Origin: Methylobacter sp015476545
Lineage (GTDB): Bacteria; Pseudomonadota; Gammaproteobacteria; Methylococcales; Methylomonadaceae
Length of the DNA: 64,000 bases
Direction: 5' to 3'
Assembly: GCF_052162025.1 (NCBI RefSeq)
Contig: NZ_CP197401.1
Span: 1,922,001-1,986,000 of the forward strand
Below the pieces are notes generated by a model. That model searched no databases and was not told where the DNA came from. It was given only the letters and a program-made list of their open reading frames with translations. Positions 33,285 through 42,412 of the stretch are shown piece by piece; the stretch's first letter is position 1, and the number at the start of each line of letters is the position of its first letter. Position numbers and translations under genes: made by a program.

Positions 33285-34268
33285 ATGGAATATACAGCAA
33301 GCGTTAATAAATTGACCCAGCCATTAGTCAAACAACTGATTGATAACGCCGACAAATTAAGAGTGCATGTGGAAAAACTGGCAAATGGCTGCACTATCGT
33401 TGATGCCGGAATCAAAGTGCCGGGCGGCATCGAAGCCGGCCGCCTGATTGCTGAAATCTGCCTCGGCGGCATGGGTACCGTCACCATCAGCCACAGCCCT
33501 TACACAACTAACTGGCCATTGACCGTCAACGTGCATACCGGCAATCCGGTGCTGGGCTGTCTGGGCAGCCAGTACGCGGGCTGGAGCCTGTCGCATGAAA
33601 AATATTACGCGCTGGGTTCAGGTCCTGCCCGCGCCATGGCGACCAAAGTCAAAGACGGCAAAGAGGAATCGGTTGAAGAGCTTTACAAGGAGCTGGATTA
33701 TCGTGATGAAGCCGATTCGACGGTTCTGGTCATCGAGAACGATGCGATTCCACCCGTCGAACTGATTGAAAAAGTCGCGGCCGCCTGTAAGGTCGATCCG
33801 TCCAAGCTGACGATTATCGTGACGCCCACCAGCAGTCTGGCCGGCGGCGTTCAGGTCGTGGCGCGTGTGCTGGAAGTGGCCATGCACAAGGCCCACGCTT
33901 TGCACTTTCCATTGGAAGACATCGTTGACGGCAGCGGCAGCGCGCCGATTTGCCCTCCGCATCCGAACTTCGTCAAAGCCATGGGCCGTACGAACGACGC
34001 CATTCTGTTCGCGGGCCAGGTGCATATTTTCGTCAAAGGCAGCGACGAGGCCGCCGAAAAACTGGCGAAAGAATTGCCCAGTTCGACATCCAAGGATTAC
34101 GGCAAACCTTTCGCCGATATCTTCAAGCAGTATGAATACGATTTCTTTAAAATCGACGCCATGCTGTTCAGCCCAGCCAGCGTGATCGTGACGGCGGTCG
34201 AGTCCGGCAAAAGCTTCCGCGCCGGCAAGCTCGACAATGCCTTGCTGGATCAGTCATTCGGCGCCTAA
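33285..34268 (+). CDS. mch: Methenyltetrahydromethanopterin cyclohydrolase
   Basis: The 327-residue enzyme converts methenyl-H4MPT to formyl-H4MPT in formaldehyde oxidation. The sequence runs as in the family: GGIEAGRLIAEICLGGMGTV, LGCLGSQYAGWSLSHEKYYALGSGPARA, VTPTSSLAGGVQVVARVLEVAMHKAH, and DGSGSAPICPPHPNFVKAMGRTNDAI. Length is canonical. It starts 13 bp after the ATP-grasp gene. Confidence 0.96.
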   Translation: MEYTASVNKLTQPLVKQLIDNADKLRVHVEKLANGCTIVDAGIKVPGGIEAGRLIAEICLGGMGTVTISHSPYTTNWPLTVNVHTGNPVLGCLGSQYAGWSLSHEKYYALGSGPARAMATKVKDGKEESVEELYKELDYRDEADSTVLVIENDAIPPVELIEKVAAACKVDPSKLTIIVTPTSSLAGGVQVVARVLEVAMHKAHALHFPLEDIVDGSGSAPICPPHPNFVKAMGRTNDAILFAGQVHIFVKGSDEAAEKLAKELPSSTSKDYGKPFADIFKQYEYDFFKIDAMLFSPASVIVTAVESGKSFRAGKLDNALLDQSFGA

Positions 34269-34282
34269 CGCCAGATCATCTT

Positions 34283-34310
34283 GCCGCGAAGCGTCAAGGC
34301 GCTTCGCGGC
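34283..34310 (+). terminator. Hairpin after mch
   Basis: GCCGCGAAGCG and CGCTTCGCGGC form a perfect 11-bp stem with a 6-nt loop, 14 bp past the mch stop. There is no T-run; it may attenuate or protect the mch transcript. Confidence 0.5.
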
Positions 34311-34351
34311 CTCTATCGGGTTGTTTAATCCGACTTTCCTTTTTTGAGAGT

Positions 34352-35278
34352 ATGTGTGTGGGTCGCATAGCAATTTTTACCGATGATCCGGGTTGGCACG
34401 GCAAGCAGTTGCGTCTTGCTTTCACCAGCCGGGGTTACAGTTGCGAATATGCTTCGTTAACCGAATGCAAGTTCGCTATCGAGCCCGGTCGGATTCCCGT
34501 TTTAATTCCCGGTTTCGAGCAGGCGCTGCCCGATGCGGTTTTTGTCCGCGGCGTGCCGGGCGGCTCGCTGGAAGAGGTCGTGATGTATCTGGACGTTCTG
34601 CATGCCTTGAAGGAAATGAATATCCCTGTCTACAACGACGGAAAGGCTGTTGAGCGCAGCGTCGACAAGGGCATGACCAGTTTCTTGCTGCACAATGCGG
34701 GGCTGCCTACGCCGATGACCTGGATACTGCGCGACAGAGAGCAAGCCTTAAACATTGCCGGAGACGAATTGAAAAAAGGCAATTTGCTGATCAGCAAGCC
34801 GCTGTTCGGCTCGCAAGGCGAAGGCATCCGGCGCATAGAAAAAACGACAGACCTGTTCTGGTTGACAAGCAGTCACGGCGTTTATTATTTGCAGCGTTTT
34901 GTGCATTGCGATGGTGTAGGCTATTCGGATCATCGCGTTTTTGTCATTAACGGCCGCGCGGTTGCAGCCATGCGCAGACGCGGCAAGTCCTGGCTGAACA
35001 ACGTCGCGCGCGGCGCCGAATGCGAAGTGATCGATCTGGACCCCAAAATGGCCGATTTGGCCGTCAAGGCGACCCATGCATTGGCTATGGATTATGCCGG
35101 CGTGGATATTATCCGCGACAGGGAAGGCAATTACACCGTGATCGAAATGAACAGCATTCCGGCCTGGAAAGGGCTGCAAAGCGTTTGCGATGTCAATATC
35201 GCCGAATTGCTGGCAGACGATTTGATAACCCGGCGCATCAATAAAAACAAGCCTGAAGTTATTGCGGCTGTTTCATGA
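34352..35278 (+). CDS. RimK-type ATP-grasp ligase
   Basis: The 308-residue protein has an ATP-grasp domain like RimK/MptN glutamate ligases: SVDKGMTSFLLHNAGLPTPMT, LLISKPLFGSQGEGIRRIE, YLQRFVHCDGVGYSDHRVFVI, and YTVIEMNSIPAWKGLQSV. MptN adds glutamate to tetrahydrosarcinapterin in methanogens, which suggests a side-chain ligase step here. It overlaps the next gene by 4 bp (ATGA). Confidence 0.82.
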   Translation: MCVGRIAIFTDDPGWHGKQLRLAFTSRGYSCEYASLTECKFAIEPGRIPVLIPGFEQALPDAVFVRGVPGGSLEEVVMYLDVLHALKEMNIPVYNDGKAVERSVDKGMTSFLLHNAGLPTPMTWILRDREQALNIAGDELKKGNLLISKPLFGSQGEGIRRIEKTTDLFWLTSSHGVYYLQRFVHCDGVGYSDHRVFVINGRAVAAMRRRGKSWLNNVARGAECEVIDLDPKMADLAVKATHALAMDYAGVDIIRDREGNYTVIEMNSIPAWKGLQSVCDVNIAELLADDLITRRINKNKPEVIAAVS

Positions 35279-36129
35279 TTTCTGCAAAGCAACTCAGTGA
35301 TCTGTACCGATTGGCCTGCGAAGTGGAGCTGGAGGCCTTCAAGCCCGGCAATGTCAGTATTTATGCCGATGGTCATGACATGACCGTGGCAGACTTCATT
35401 GCCAGCGCGGAGGTCAGTGCTGGCCCTCTCTGCGATCCCGATTATTCGTTGGGCGAGAAAATCTATTATGCCGTCAAGGCGACGCGGACGGCGGTGGGCT
35501 GCAATACCAATCTGGGTATTCTTCTGCTTTGCGCGCCGCTGGTTCAGGCAGTCAATTATTGCGGTCCGGGCGTGACGCTCAGGCAGGCCGTGCACCGTAT
35601 CGTTGCCAATACAACGGTGGAGGATGCCGATTGGGTGTTCAAGGCCATCGCGTTGGCATCGCCGGGCGGATTGGGCGAGTCCGAGGAGCAGGATGTTCAT
35701 GAGAAACCCTCCGTGACTTTGACGGAGGCCATGAAAATAGCCAGCGCTAAAGATCGCATCGCGCTGCAATACGTGACGGATTATAAAGATATTTTCGATT
35801 TTTCAGTTTTGAGGTATAATGTCGTTTTTGATCGGTGGGGAGACCGAAATTGGGCCGCGGTAGCAGTATATGCCGATTTGCTCAGTCGATTCCCTGACAG
35901 CCACATCGAAAGAAAATACGGAAATCGATACTCTGAAATGGTTGCGACCAGGATGGCTCTGGTTAGTGAGGAGTTATCCAAAACTGATGATCCGGAGCAG
36001 CTTAAACCGTTGCTTTATCGTATCGATCAGGAGTTCAAACTCAATGGGATTAACCCGGGTACAACGGCCGATTTGACTGTGGCGACAGTACTGACAATAT
36101 TTTTAGAGGATTTGATTGGAAAGCTTTAA
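35275..36129 (+). CDS. CitG/MdcB-like (triphosphoribosyl-dephospho-CoA synthase family) protein
   Basis: The 284-residue helical protein matches the CitG/MdcB family: ACEVELEAFKPGNVS, ADFIASAE, TNLGILLLCAPL, and GINPGTTADLTVATVL. No citrate lyase or malonate decarboxylase genes are near, so the CitG role is unlikely. Members of this family recur in methylotroph H4MPT clusters and may use a related phosphoribosyl substrate there; that is inference from context. Confidence 0.82.
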   Translation: MISAKQLSDLYRLACEVELEAFKPGNVSIYADGHDMTVADFIASAEVSAGPLCDPDYSLGEKIYYAVKATRTAVGCNTNLGILLLCAPLVQAVNYCGPGVTLRQAVHRIVANTTVEDADWVFKAIALASPGGLGESEEQDVHEKPSVTLTEAMKIASAKDRIALQYVTDYKDIFDFSVLRYNVVFDRWGDRNWAAVAVYADLLSRFPDSHIERKYGNRYSEMVATRMALVSEELSKTDDPEQLKPLLYRIDQEFKLNGINPGTTADLTVATVLTIFLEDLIGKL

Positions 36130-36244
36130 TCGCTTTTGATCAATCTTCAACAACGAATTTGTTTAAAAACAAATAATCCGACATTTGATGTCCTTAGATT
36201 TAATCTAATCTTTATCATTTTTTCTACACAGGGGAAAATCAAGC

Positions 36245-36754
36245 ATGGCTAAAATTAATAACTTACGCGTTGGTGAATCATTAGTTGGCGAAGGCAACGA
36301 AGTTGCTCACATCGACCTGATCATCGGCCCAAGAGGTTCAGCTGCTGAAACTGCGTTTGCTAACACTTTAACAAACAACAAAGACGGCTTCTCTAGCTTG
36401 CTGGCTGTTGTTGCTCCTAACCTGATGGTTAAACCTTCTACTGTTATGTTCAACAAAGTAACAATCAAAGGTTCTAAGCAAGCAGTTCAAATGTTTGGTC
36501 CAGCGCAACGTGGTGTTGCTATGGCTGTTGCTGACAGTGTAGAAAACGGCACAATCCCAGCTAACGAAGCTGACGATCTGTTTATCTCTGTTGGCGTATT
36601 CATCCACTGGGCTGCTGAAGACGACGCTAAAATCCAACAGTACAACTACGAAGCTACTAAAGAAGCTATCGCTCGCGCTGTCGCTGGCCTGCCTACAGCT
36701 AAAGAAGTTGTTGAAGGCAAAGCTACTGCTGTTCATCCATTCGCTGCTAACTAA
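36245..36754 (+). CDS. fae: Formaldehyde-activating enzyme
   Basis: The 169-residue enzyme condenses formaldehyde with H4MPT to methylene-H4MPT. It matches closely: VGESLVGEGNEVAHIDLIIG, PNLMVKPSTVMFNKVTI, GPAQRGVAMAVADSVENG, and FIHWAAEDDAKIQQYNYEAT. Codon use is strongly biased (GCT, GGC, AAC) compared with neighbours, as in a very highly expressed gene. A ribosome site AGGGGA lies 9 bp upstream and a strong terminator follows. Confidence 0.97.
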   Translation: MAKINNLRVGESLVGEGNEVAHIDLIIGPRGSAAETAFANTLTNNKDGFSSLLAVVAPNLMVKPSTVMFNKVTIKGSKQAVQMFGPAQRGVAMAVADSVENGTIPANEADDLFISVGVFIHWAAEDDAKIQQYNYEATKEAIARAVAGLPTAKEVVEGKATAVHPFAAN

Positions 36755-36777
36755 GATTTACTTAGTTACTGAGAATG

Positions 36778-37500
36778 TTAAAAATACCCCGACTCGTCGG
36801 GGTATTTTTTTGCCTGAAGGTTTTTGATGTCGTCGGCGCTCAGGTGCCCTGAATGCAGCGCGCTTGCTACCAGCGCCTGTTTCACGCCTATTTCATTTAA
36901 ATCCATTAAATCCTGCTTATTCCTGACGCCGCCTGCGGCAATAAAGTTTTTGTCCGGGTATTGCCTGCAAAACTGAGCCAATTTGTCCAGATCAGGGCCG
37001 CTATGACTGCCCACGCGCGCCAGCGTCATGATGATAATGTGATCGGGCCACAGGCTCGGGCTGCTGAACAAGGATCTTGCTCCCAGCGCACTGGATGACG
37101 AATAATCCAGAGACAGAATAAAGTTGTTGCCGAAAGCCTTGATTTCTCCGATTGTTTCATCTTGAAAAGATTCGCTGCCCAGCACCGGCATATAATTGTC
37201 GGGTCGGCCTCTGCGTTGGCTATGGTTCTGATAGCCGCTATCCACCCAGAAAGTCAGTTCCGGGAAACGAGCCAGCACTTCATCAATTAATTGTTCATGA
37301 TTGCCTTGATGCGTAATCGCATTAAGGTCGGCAATGTAAAAAGTAGAGAAATCATAAAGATTTAAAAATGCTTCGATAACACTATCAATACCCGATGAGT
37401 TGCATAAACGGGTGTTAATGGGCTGATATTGGTCGCGTCTGCCTTGTTTGGCATGCACGACAACGCCGTCTTTCAAATCGATGACCGGGATAATTTTCAT
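36778..37500 (-). CDS. HisA/HisF-related TIM-barrel protein of the C1 cofactor cluster
   Basis: The 240-residue protein begins MKIIPVIDLKDGVVVHAKQG as HisA does, and keeps FYIADLNAI, and AAGGVRNKQDLMDL near the end. It lacks the context of his genes. Homologs (OrfY-type) occur in H4MPT clusters of methylotrophs, so it likely serves methanopterin or methylofuran synthesis. It is convergent with fae, and its last codons contain the terminator stem. Confidence 0.83.
   Translation of the reverse strand: MKIIPVIDLKDGVVVHAKQGRRDQYQPINTRLCNSSGIDSVIEAFLNLYDFSTFYIADLNAITHQGNHEQLIDEVLARFPELTFWVDSGYQNHSQRRGRPDNYMPVLGSESFQDETIGEIKAFGNNFILSLDYSSSSALGARSLFSSPSLWPDHIIIMTLARVGSHSGPDLDKLAQFCRQYPDKNFIAAGGVRNKQDLMDLNEIGVKQALVASALHSGHLSADDIKNLQAKKYPDESGYF
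36781..36810. terminator. Bidirectional terminator between fae and the HisA-like gene
   Basis: AAAATACCCCGAC and GTCGGGGTATTTT pair around a short loop, with T-runs on both strands. It lies 26 bp after fae. On the minus strand it is inside the last codons of the HisA-like gene. Confidence 0.9.
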
Positions 37501-37602
37501 GGATAACTGTTATGCCGTAAAACAGGAGGGTGCGGTAAATGGTACAATAGGCAAATTAATTCATGGCCTTGAACGGCTAATCTCTTGTTGATCGTTTAAA
37601 TT

Positions 37603-38598
37603 GTGAAAATTCTGGTATTTGAGTATATCACGGGCGGCGGCTTTAATAAGCAGGCCTTGCTTGGTTCGCTGGCGCGCGAAGGCGGCCTGATGCTGCAGGC
37701 TCTGCTCGATAATCTGGCGGCAATAGACGGCATCGAGCTGGTTGTGATGCTCGATGAACGGTTGCTTGGATCAGTCAATACCGGCGGCGCTACGGTTGTC
37801 ATCAAGCCGGAGAACGATGTTACGGAAGAATTTTCGCGCCTGGTTGGACAGTGCGATGCGGTATGGCCGGTTGCGCCGGAATTCGACGGGATTTTACAGG
37901 CATTGTGCCAAAGGGTTGAGCAGGCGGGCAGGATTTTATTGACATCGCCAGCCAATGCCGTGGCCTTGACCGGCAATAAACTCAGGACTTATGAACGGCT
38001 CCTGCAGCACAATATCGCGACCGTTGCGACGCGCTTGTTCGATACCGCCGAATACCATCCCGGAGAATGGATCGTCAAATCCATTGACGGCGTAGGCTGT
38101 GCGGAAAGTTATCTGATTGAAGACCGGCAGGATTTCGCGGCGATTTCGTCACAGCTGCCGGATAAAGCCCGGTTTATTTTCCAGCCTCATATTCAGGGCG
38201 AAAAGACCAGCTTGTCCTGTCTGTTCAACCAGGGCCAAGGCTGGCTGTTATGCGTTAATCTGCAGCGCTTCGAGATCATCAATAAGCAATATCAGTTAAC
38301 CGAATGCGTAGTTAATTATAAGGCTGACTTTACTCCATACCGGGAGTTAGTACAGGCTATAGCCCAAGCTTTTCCTGAATTGTGGGGATATGCGGGAATC
38401 GATCTGATAGAAACCGCAGAGCAAACCTACGTGCTGGAAATAAACCCGCGCCTGACTACGTCTTTCACAGGCATTTACGATGGCCTGGGCGTTAATGTCG
38501 CAGAGCAGGTTTTGCAGCTGTTGAACGGCGAGCCTCGGATACATCCGGTGCGCAATCAATCAATTGCGGTAAAAATAAGGGAGTCAGATGCAGTTTAA
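37603..38598 (+). CDS. ATP-grasp ligase, MfnD-like
   Basis: The 331-residue protein starts at GTG with KILVFEYITGGGFNKQALLGSL, the start pattern of tyramine-glutamate ligase (MfnD) of methanofuran synthesis. An ATP-grasp region follows (WIVKSIDGVGCAESYLI, FIFQPHIQGEKTSLSCLF, GYAGIDLIE, TYVLEINPRLTTSFTGIYDGL). In methylotrophs this would build the tyramine-glutamate part of methylofuran. The next gene overlaps it by 11 bp. Confidence 0.82.
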   Translation: MKILVFEYITGGGFNKQALLGSLAREGGLMLQALLDNLAAIDGIELVVMLDERLLGSVNTGGATVVIKPENDVTEEFSRLVGQCDAVWPVAPEFDGILQALCQRVEQAGRILLTSPANAVALTGNKLRTYERLLQHNIATVATRLFDTAEYHPGEWIVKSIDGVGCAESYLIEDRQDFAAISSQLPDKARFIFQPHIQGEKTSLSCLFNQGQGWLLCVNLQRFEIINKQYQLTECVVNYKADFTPYRELVQAIAQAFPELWGYAGIDLIETAEQTYVLEINPRLTTSFTGIYDGLGVNVAEQVLQLLNGEPRIHPVRNQSIAVKIRESDAV

Positions 38599-39634
38599 TA
38601 TAATCGGCTGGGATATCGGCGGGGCTCATGTCAAGGCGGCCGTCGTCAATGAGGGTGGCGACATTATCGATGTGTTTCAGCAAGCCTGTCCGTTATGGAA
38701 GGGGATGGAACAATTGCATCAGGCTGTCGGCGCGATCTTGTCGCAATTACCTGTGGCTCAGTATCTGCACGCCGTTACTATGACCGGCGAATTGGTCGAT
38801 TTATTCGCGAGCAGGGATGATGGCGTCAGGCAAATCATCAAGGCTATGAAAGAACTGCTCCCTGAAGGCAAAATCCGGATTTTCGCCGGTAAAGAGGGTA
38901 TGCTTAGTCTTCAAACTGCTGATGACAGACACTATGAAGCGATTGCATCCGCCAACTGGCTGGCCAGTGCTGCATTTGCTGCTCGAACACTTGAAAGCGG
39001 CCTGTTTGTCGACATAGGCAGCACCACGACCGATATTCTGCCGCTCCAGGACAGGCAGGTGCAAGCGGCAGGCTACACCGACTACCAGCGCCTGATCTCC
39101 GGGGAGCTTGTTTATACCGGCATCGTCAGAACGGCTGTGATGGCAGTCGCGCAAACGGCGTTCGATAAGGGGCACGAAGTCGGCTTGATGGCTGAATATT
39201 TCGCTACAATGGCCGATGTCTATCGCGTCACAGGCGAGCTTAATGAATTGCATGACCAAACCGAAACGGCCGACGGCGGAGAAAAGACTGTTATGGCTAG
39301 CGCCAGGCGGCTGTCGCGCATGATAGGCTGTGATTTTAATGCTGACGAACTGCCGCGCTGGCAGCAATTCGCCCGCCATATCCGCTCGCAGCAGCTGCAA
39401 AAAATCCAGCGGAGCTGCGAAAGACAATTATCCCGTCATGATCTTGCTCAAAGCAGCCCGTTTATAGGCGCCGGAGTAGGGCGTTTTCTGGTCAGGCAGA
39501 TCGCACTGAATCTGGGCTGCTCTTACGTTGATTTCAGCGATTTGTTTCAGATATCGACTGCCAGGACAGGCTTGTCCCCAGCTGACTGCGCGCCGGCTGT
39601 TGCCGTTGCCCGTCTGGCCGGAGAGCTTTGTTAA
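38588..39634 (+). CDS. MfnF-like hydantoinase/oxoprolinase-fold protein (H4MPT-linked C1 pathway)
   Basis: The 348-residue protein has an actin-like ATPase fold: IIGWDIGGAHVKAAVV at the start and VDIGSTTTDILPL in the middle. It matches the one-carbon uncharacterised family related to MfnF, which couples the furan and tyramine-glutamate parts of methanofuran. It overlaps the MfnD-like gene and is followed by pabB. Confidence 0.82.
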   Translation: MQFNIIGWDIGGAHVKAAVVNEGGDIIDVFQQACPLWKGMEQLHQAVGAILSQLPVAQYLHAVTMTGELVDLFASRDDGVRQIIKAMKELLPEGKIRIFAGKEGMLSLQTADDRHYEAIASANWLASAAFAARTLESGLFVDIGSTTTDILPLQDRQVQAAGYTDYQRLISGELVYTGIVRTAVMAVAQTAFDKGHEVGLMAEYFATMADVYRVTGELNELHDQTETADGGEKTVMASARRLSRMIGCDFNADELPRWQQFARHIRSQQLQKIQRSCERQLSRHDLAQSSPFIGAGVGRFLVRQIALNLGCSYVDFSDLFQISTARTGLSPADCAPAVAVARLAGELC

Positions 39635-39765
39635 ATAGAACGACTGTTATAAAATTTCATCCAATCAGAATATCCATTTGTCGATGCCCTTCAAAAATCC
39701 ATTCAACCGGTTGCGCTGCGAGTGCGCCGCTTGCTGATCCGTTTAGCCAATAAGACACAACCTAA

Positions 39766-41142
39766 ATGTCGTCATCGAAACAACTTCATTTCCCGCTTCC
39801 TTATTTCAAAAACAGTGCAGAGCTTTTTGCGCCGCTTGCCGGCCGTCCCTGGTCGGTTTTTCTCGATAGCGGTTATCCTTACAGCCAGCAGGGCCGTTAC
39901 GATATTATTGCGGCCGATCCCGTATGCACGCTGGTCACGCATGGCGATACGACCGAGATTACGCGCAATGGCGTATCCGTGCAGTCTTCTGAGGATCCGT
40001 TTGTATTGGTCAAGCAGCAGTTAAGCGCGGATTTTCCGGTCATTGAAGGCTTGCCTTTCAACGGCGGCGCTATCGGTTATTTCTCTTATGATCTGGCCCG
40101 ACGCCTGGAGAAATTGCCTGTGATCGCTGAAGATGCCGAGCATATCGCCGAAATGGCGGTCGGCATTTATGAATGGGCAGTAATTGTCGATCATGAACAG
40201 CAAAAAAGCGCACTGGTCGGGCATGTCGATGGCGCTCGAAAATGGCAGGCTTTAATCGAGCAGTTCAGCGCGTTGCCGACAGAGCGTCGTGATCAGCCGT
40301 TCAATGTGCTCAGCGATATTAAAGCCAATATGGACAAGGAGGCCTATGCCAAGGCTTTTTACCGTATCAAGCATTATCTGAAAGAAGGCGATTGCTATCA
40401 GGTCAATCTGACCCAACGCTTCGCTGCCGACTGCAAAGGCGATCCCTGGACAGCCTATCTGGCATTGCGCGAATTGAATGCCGCGCCGTTCAGCGGCTAT
40501 CTGAACCTGCCCGAAGCGCAAATTCTCAGTTCATCGCCGGAGCGTTTTTTGAAGGTGATGAACGGTGTCGTGGAGACTAAGCCGATCAAGGGCACGCGTC
40601 CGCGCAAACAGGATGCCGTGGAAAATCTGCAGCAGATACAGCAGCTTAAAAACAGCAAGAAAGACCGGGCTGAAAATGTCATGATTGTCGATCTGCTGCG
40701 CAATGATCTCAGCAAGACCTGTAAAAAGGGTTCGGTCAAGGTGCCGGTTCTGTTCGATGTGGAAAGTTACGCCACCGTGCATCATTTGGTCAGTACCGTT
40801 ACGGGCGAGCTGGCTGACGATCAGCATGCGTTGGATTTGCTGAGAAGCTGTTTCCCGGGCGGTTCGATTACCGGCGCGCCCAAGATTCGCGCCATGGAAA
40901 TCATTGAAGAGCTCGAGCCCAACCGGCGCGGCGTTTATTGCGGATCCATCGGTTACCTGGGCTTTGACGGCAATATGGATACCAATATCGCGATCAGAAC
41001 GCTGGTGCATTCGGAAAACACGATCCGCTTTTGGGCGGGCGGCGGCATCGTCAATGATTCGGTCATGGAAGATGAATATCAGGAATGCTTTGACAAGGCG
41101 GCGGCCATGATCAAACTGCTGCGGCGGTTCAGACAGGAATGA
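39766..41142 (+). CDS. pabB: Aminodeoxychorismate synthase component I
   Basis: The 458-residue chorismate-binding enzyme makes 4-amino-4-deoxychorismate, the precursor of 4-aminobenzoate for folate and for beta-RFAP. Motifs: GDCYQVNLTQRF, SGYLNLPEAQILSSSPERFL, KPIKGTRPR, AENVMIVDLLRNDL, and SCFPGGSITGAPKIRAMEII (catalytic core). KPIKGT (PIKGT) is the PabB signature. Location beside cofactor genes suggests it supplies H4MPT synthesis. Confidence 0.94.
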   Translation: MSSSKQLHFPLPYFKNSAELFAPLAGRPWSVFLDSGYPYSQQGRYDIIAADPVCTLVTHGDTTEITRNGVSVQSSEDPFVLVKQQLSADFPVIEGLPFNGGAIGYFSYDLARRLEKLPVIAEDAEHIAEMAVGIYEWAVIVDHEQQKSALVGHVDGARKWQALIEQFSALPTERRDQPFNVLSDIKANMDKEAYAKAFYRIKHYLKEGDCYQVNLTQRFAADCKGDPWTAYLALRELNAAPFSGYLNLPEAQILSSSPERFLKVMNGVVETKPIKGTRPRKQDAVENLQQIQQLKNSKKDRAENVMIVDLLRNDLSKTCKKGSVKVPVLFDVESYATVHHLVSTVTGELADDQHALDLLRSCFPGGSITGAPKIRAMEIIEELEPNRRGVYCGSIGYLGFDGNMDTNIAIRTLVHSENTIRFWAGGGIVNDSVMEDEYQECFDKAAAMIKLLRRFRQE

Positions 41143-41729
41143 TCGTTATCAAGCTGGGCGGCAGTCTGGCCGAATCGGGCGTGCTGGTTGCGTGCCTGAA
41201 CGCGATCGAGCGGAAATATGCCGATGGTGTGGTGATTGTGCCCGGCGGCGGCGCTTTTGCCGACCAGGTCAGACTGGCTCAGCAGCACTGGCGGTTTGAT
41301 GATGGCGTGGCGCATGCGATGGCGCTGCTGGCCATGCAGCAGATGGCTTTGCTGTTTAAAGGGCTCAAGCCTGCTTTTTCAATCGCAGGTTCAATTGCCG
41401 GCATCCAGGCGCAGTCGGCGCGGCAGAAGACGATGATCTGGTCGCCCGATATTGCCGAGCTTGATAAGGCGGGAATCCAAGCCAGTTGGGACATTACATC
41501 GGATAGTCTGGCCGCTTGGCTGGCCGCGATGCTTTCGGCGGACGAGCTGATTCTGGTAAAGTCAGCGGTAATTGACGCCGATCTCGACATTGATAAACTT
41601 GCCGAGCAAGGCATTGTCGATAAGGCGTTTTGCGGTTTTATAGCGCAGGCGCCGTTTACAGTAAAAATCATTAATCATCGAAGTTTCCAATGTCTGAATA
41701 CAACAAATCGTTCACGAGCTTTCTGGTAA
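41139..41729 (+). CDS. Amino-acid-kinase-fold protein, MfnE-like
   Basis: The 196-residue protein starts MIVIKLGGSLAESG and has VIVPGGGAFADQVR and ADELILVKS, the amino acid kinase fold with nucleotide loops. It is short, as for MfnE, which phosphorylates the furan methyl-phosphate in methanofuran synthesis. It overlaps pabB by 4 bp (ATGA) and the next gene by 40 bp; the last ~12 residues may be read-through of normal length. Confidence 0.8.
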   Translation: MIVIKLGGSLAESGVLVACLNAIERKYADGVVIVPGGGAFADQVRLAQQHWRFDDGVAHAMALLAMQQMALLFKGLKPAFSIAGSIAGIQAQSARQKTMIWSPDIAELDKAGIQASWDITSDSLAAWLAAMLSADELILVKSAVIDADLDIDKLAEQGIVDKAFCGFIAQAPFTVKIINHRSFQCLNTTNRSRAFW

Positions 41730-42382
41730 AAAAATCATTCGATTCGCTCAGCCGTTTTTTTTCAAAAAAATTCCGCAACGTTTATTACAACGCCAGGGAA
41801 TCGATAGGCGATCACAAGCGTACCATCGTTGTTTCCCAGGTTGAGCAGGCCTGCGTCAGTTTGCAGGATACCCGGGATGAGTTTCAGGATGCGCTGGAGC
41901 GTTTTAAGTCGCTGGTCAGCGTCAGCGAGACTTCGCTGGACCATAAATACAATCTGCTGAACAGGCAATATCAGTTCTGCCGCGCCAAATCCGAGGCCGT
42001 CAGCGACAGAATCAGAGCAATAGAAGATGTCAGTGAAGCGCTGTTTATCGAGTGGGAAAGGGAGCTGGATGAATATACGAACCGCTCCTTGCGCAATCTG
42101 AGCAGGCAACAGCTGAAGGTGGCCAGACAAAATTATGCCCGGTTGATCAAGTCCATGCGCAGGGCCGAAGCCAAAATCCAGCCGGTGCTGCTGGCATTCA
42201 AGGATCAGGTGCTGTACTTGAAACATAACCTCAATGCCCAGGCAATTGCGGCATTGAGGCATGAGTTTATTGAAATCGGCATAGACATATCGCAGCTGAT
42301 TTATGCCATGGAGCAAACCATTGCCGAGGCGAATCAGTTTGTTTCAACGCTGGTTGAACAAAAAGCGCTGCCTAGCCGATGA
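41690..42382 (+). CDS. DUF2959 coiled-coil protein
   Basis: The 230-residue protein is almost entirely helical and charged (YYNARESIGDHKRTIVVSQV, ALERFKSLVSVSETSL, RQQLKVARQNYARLIKSMRR) and matches the DUF2959 family. There is no signal peptide. Its start lies inside the 3' end of the MfnE-like gene, so it may be in the same transcript; its role is unknown. Confidence 0.75.
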   Translation: MSEYNKSFTSFLVKKSFDSLSRFFSKKFRNVYYNARESIGDHKRTIVVSQVEQACVSLQDTRDEFQDALERFKSLVSVSETSLDHKYNLLNRQYQFCRAKSEAVSDRIRAIEDVSEALFIEWERELDEYTNRSLRNLSRQQLKVARQNYARLIKSMRRAEAKIQPVLLAFKDQVLYLKHNLNAQAIAALRHEFIEIGIDISQLIYAMEQTIAEANQFVSTLVEQKALPSR

Positions 42383-42412
42383 GATTATGATTTATAAAGG
42401 ATATTGATAGTC

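Noticed and set aside
35275..36129. CitG as part of a citrate lyase locus
   Set aside because: No citrate lyase or malonate decarboxylase genes are nearby; the cofactor-cluster context is stronger.
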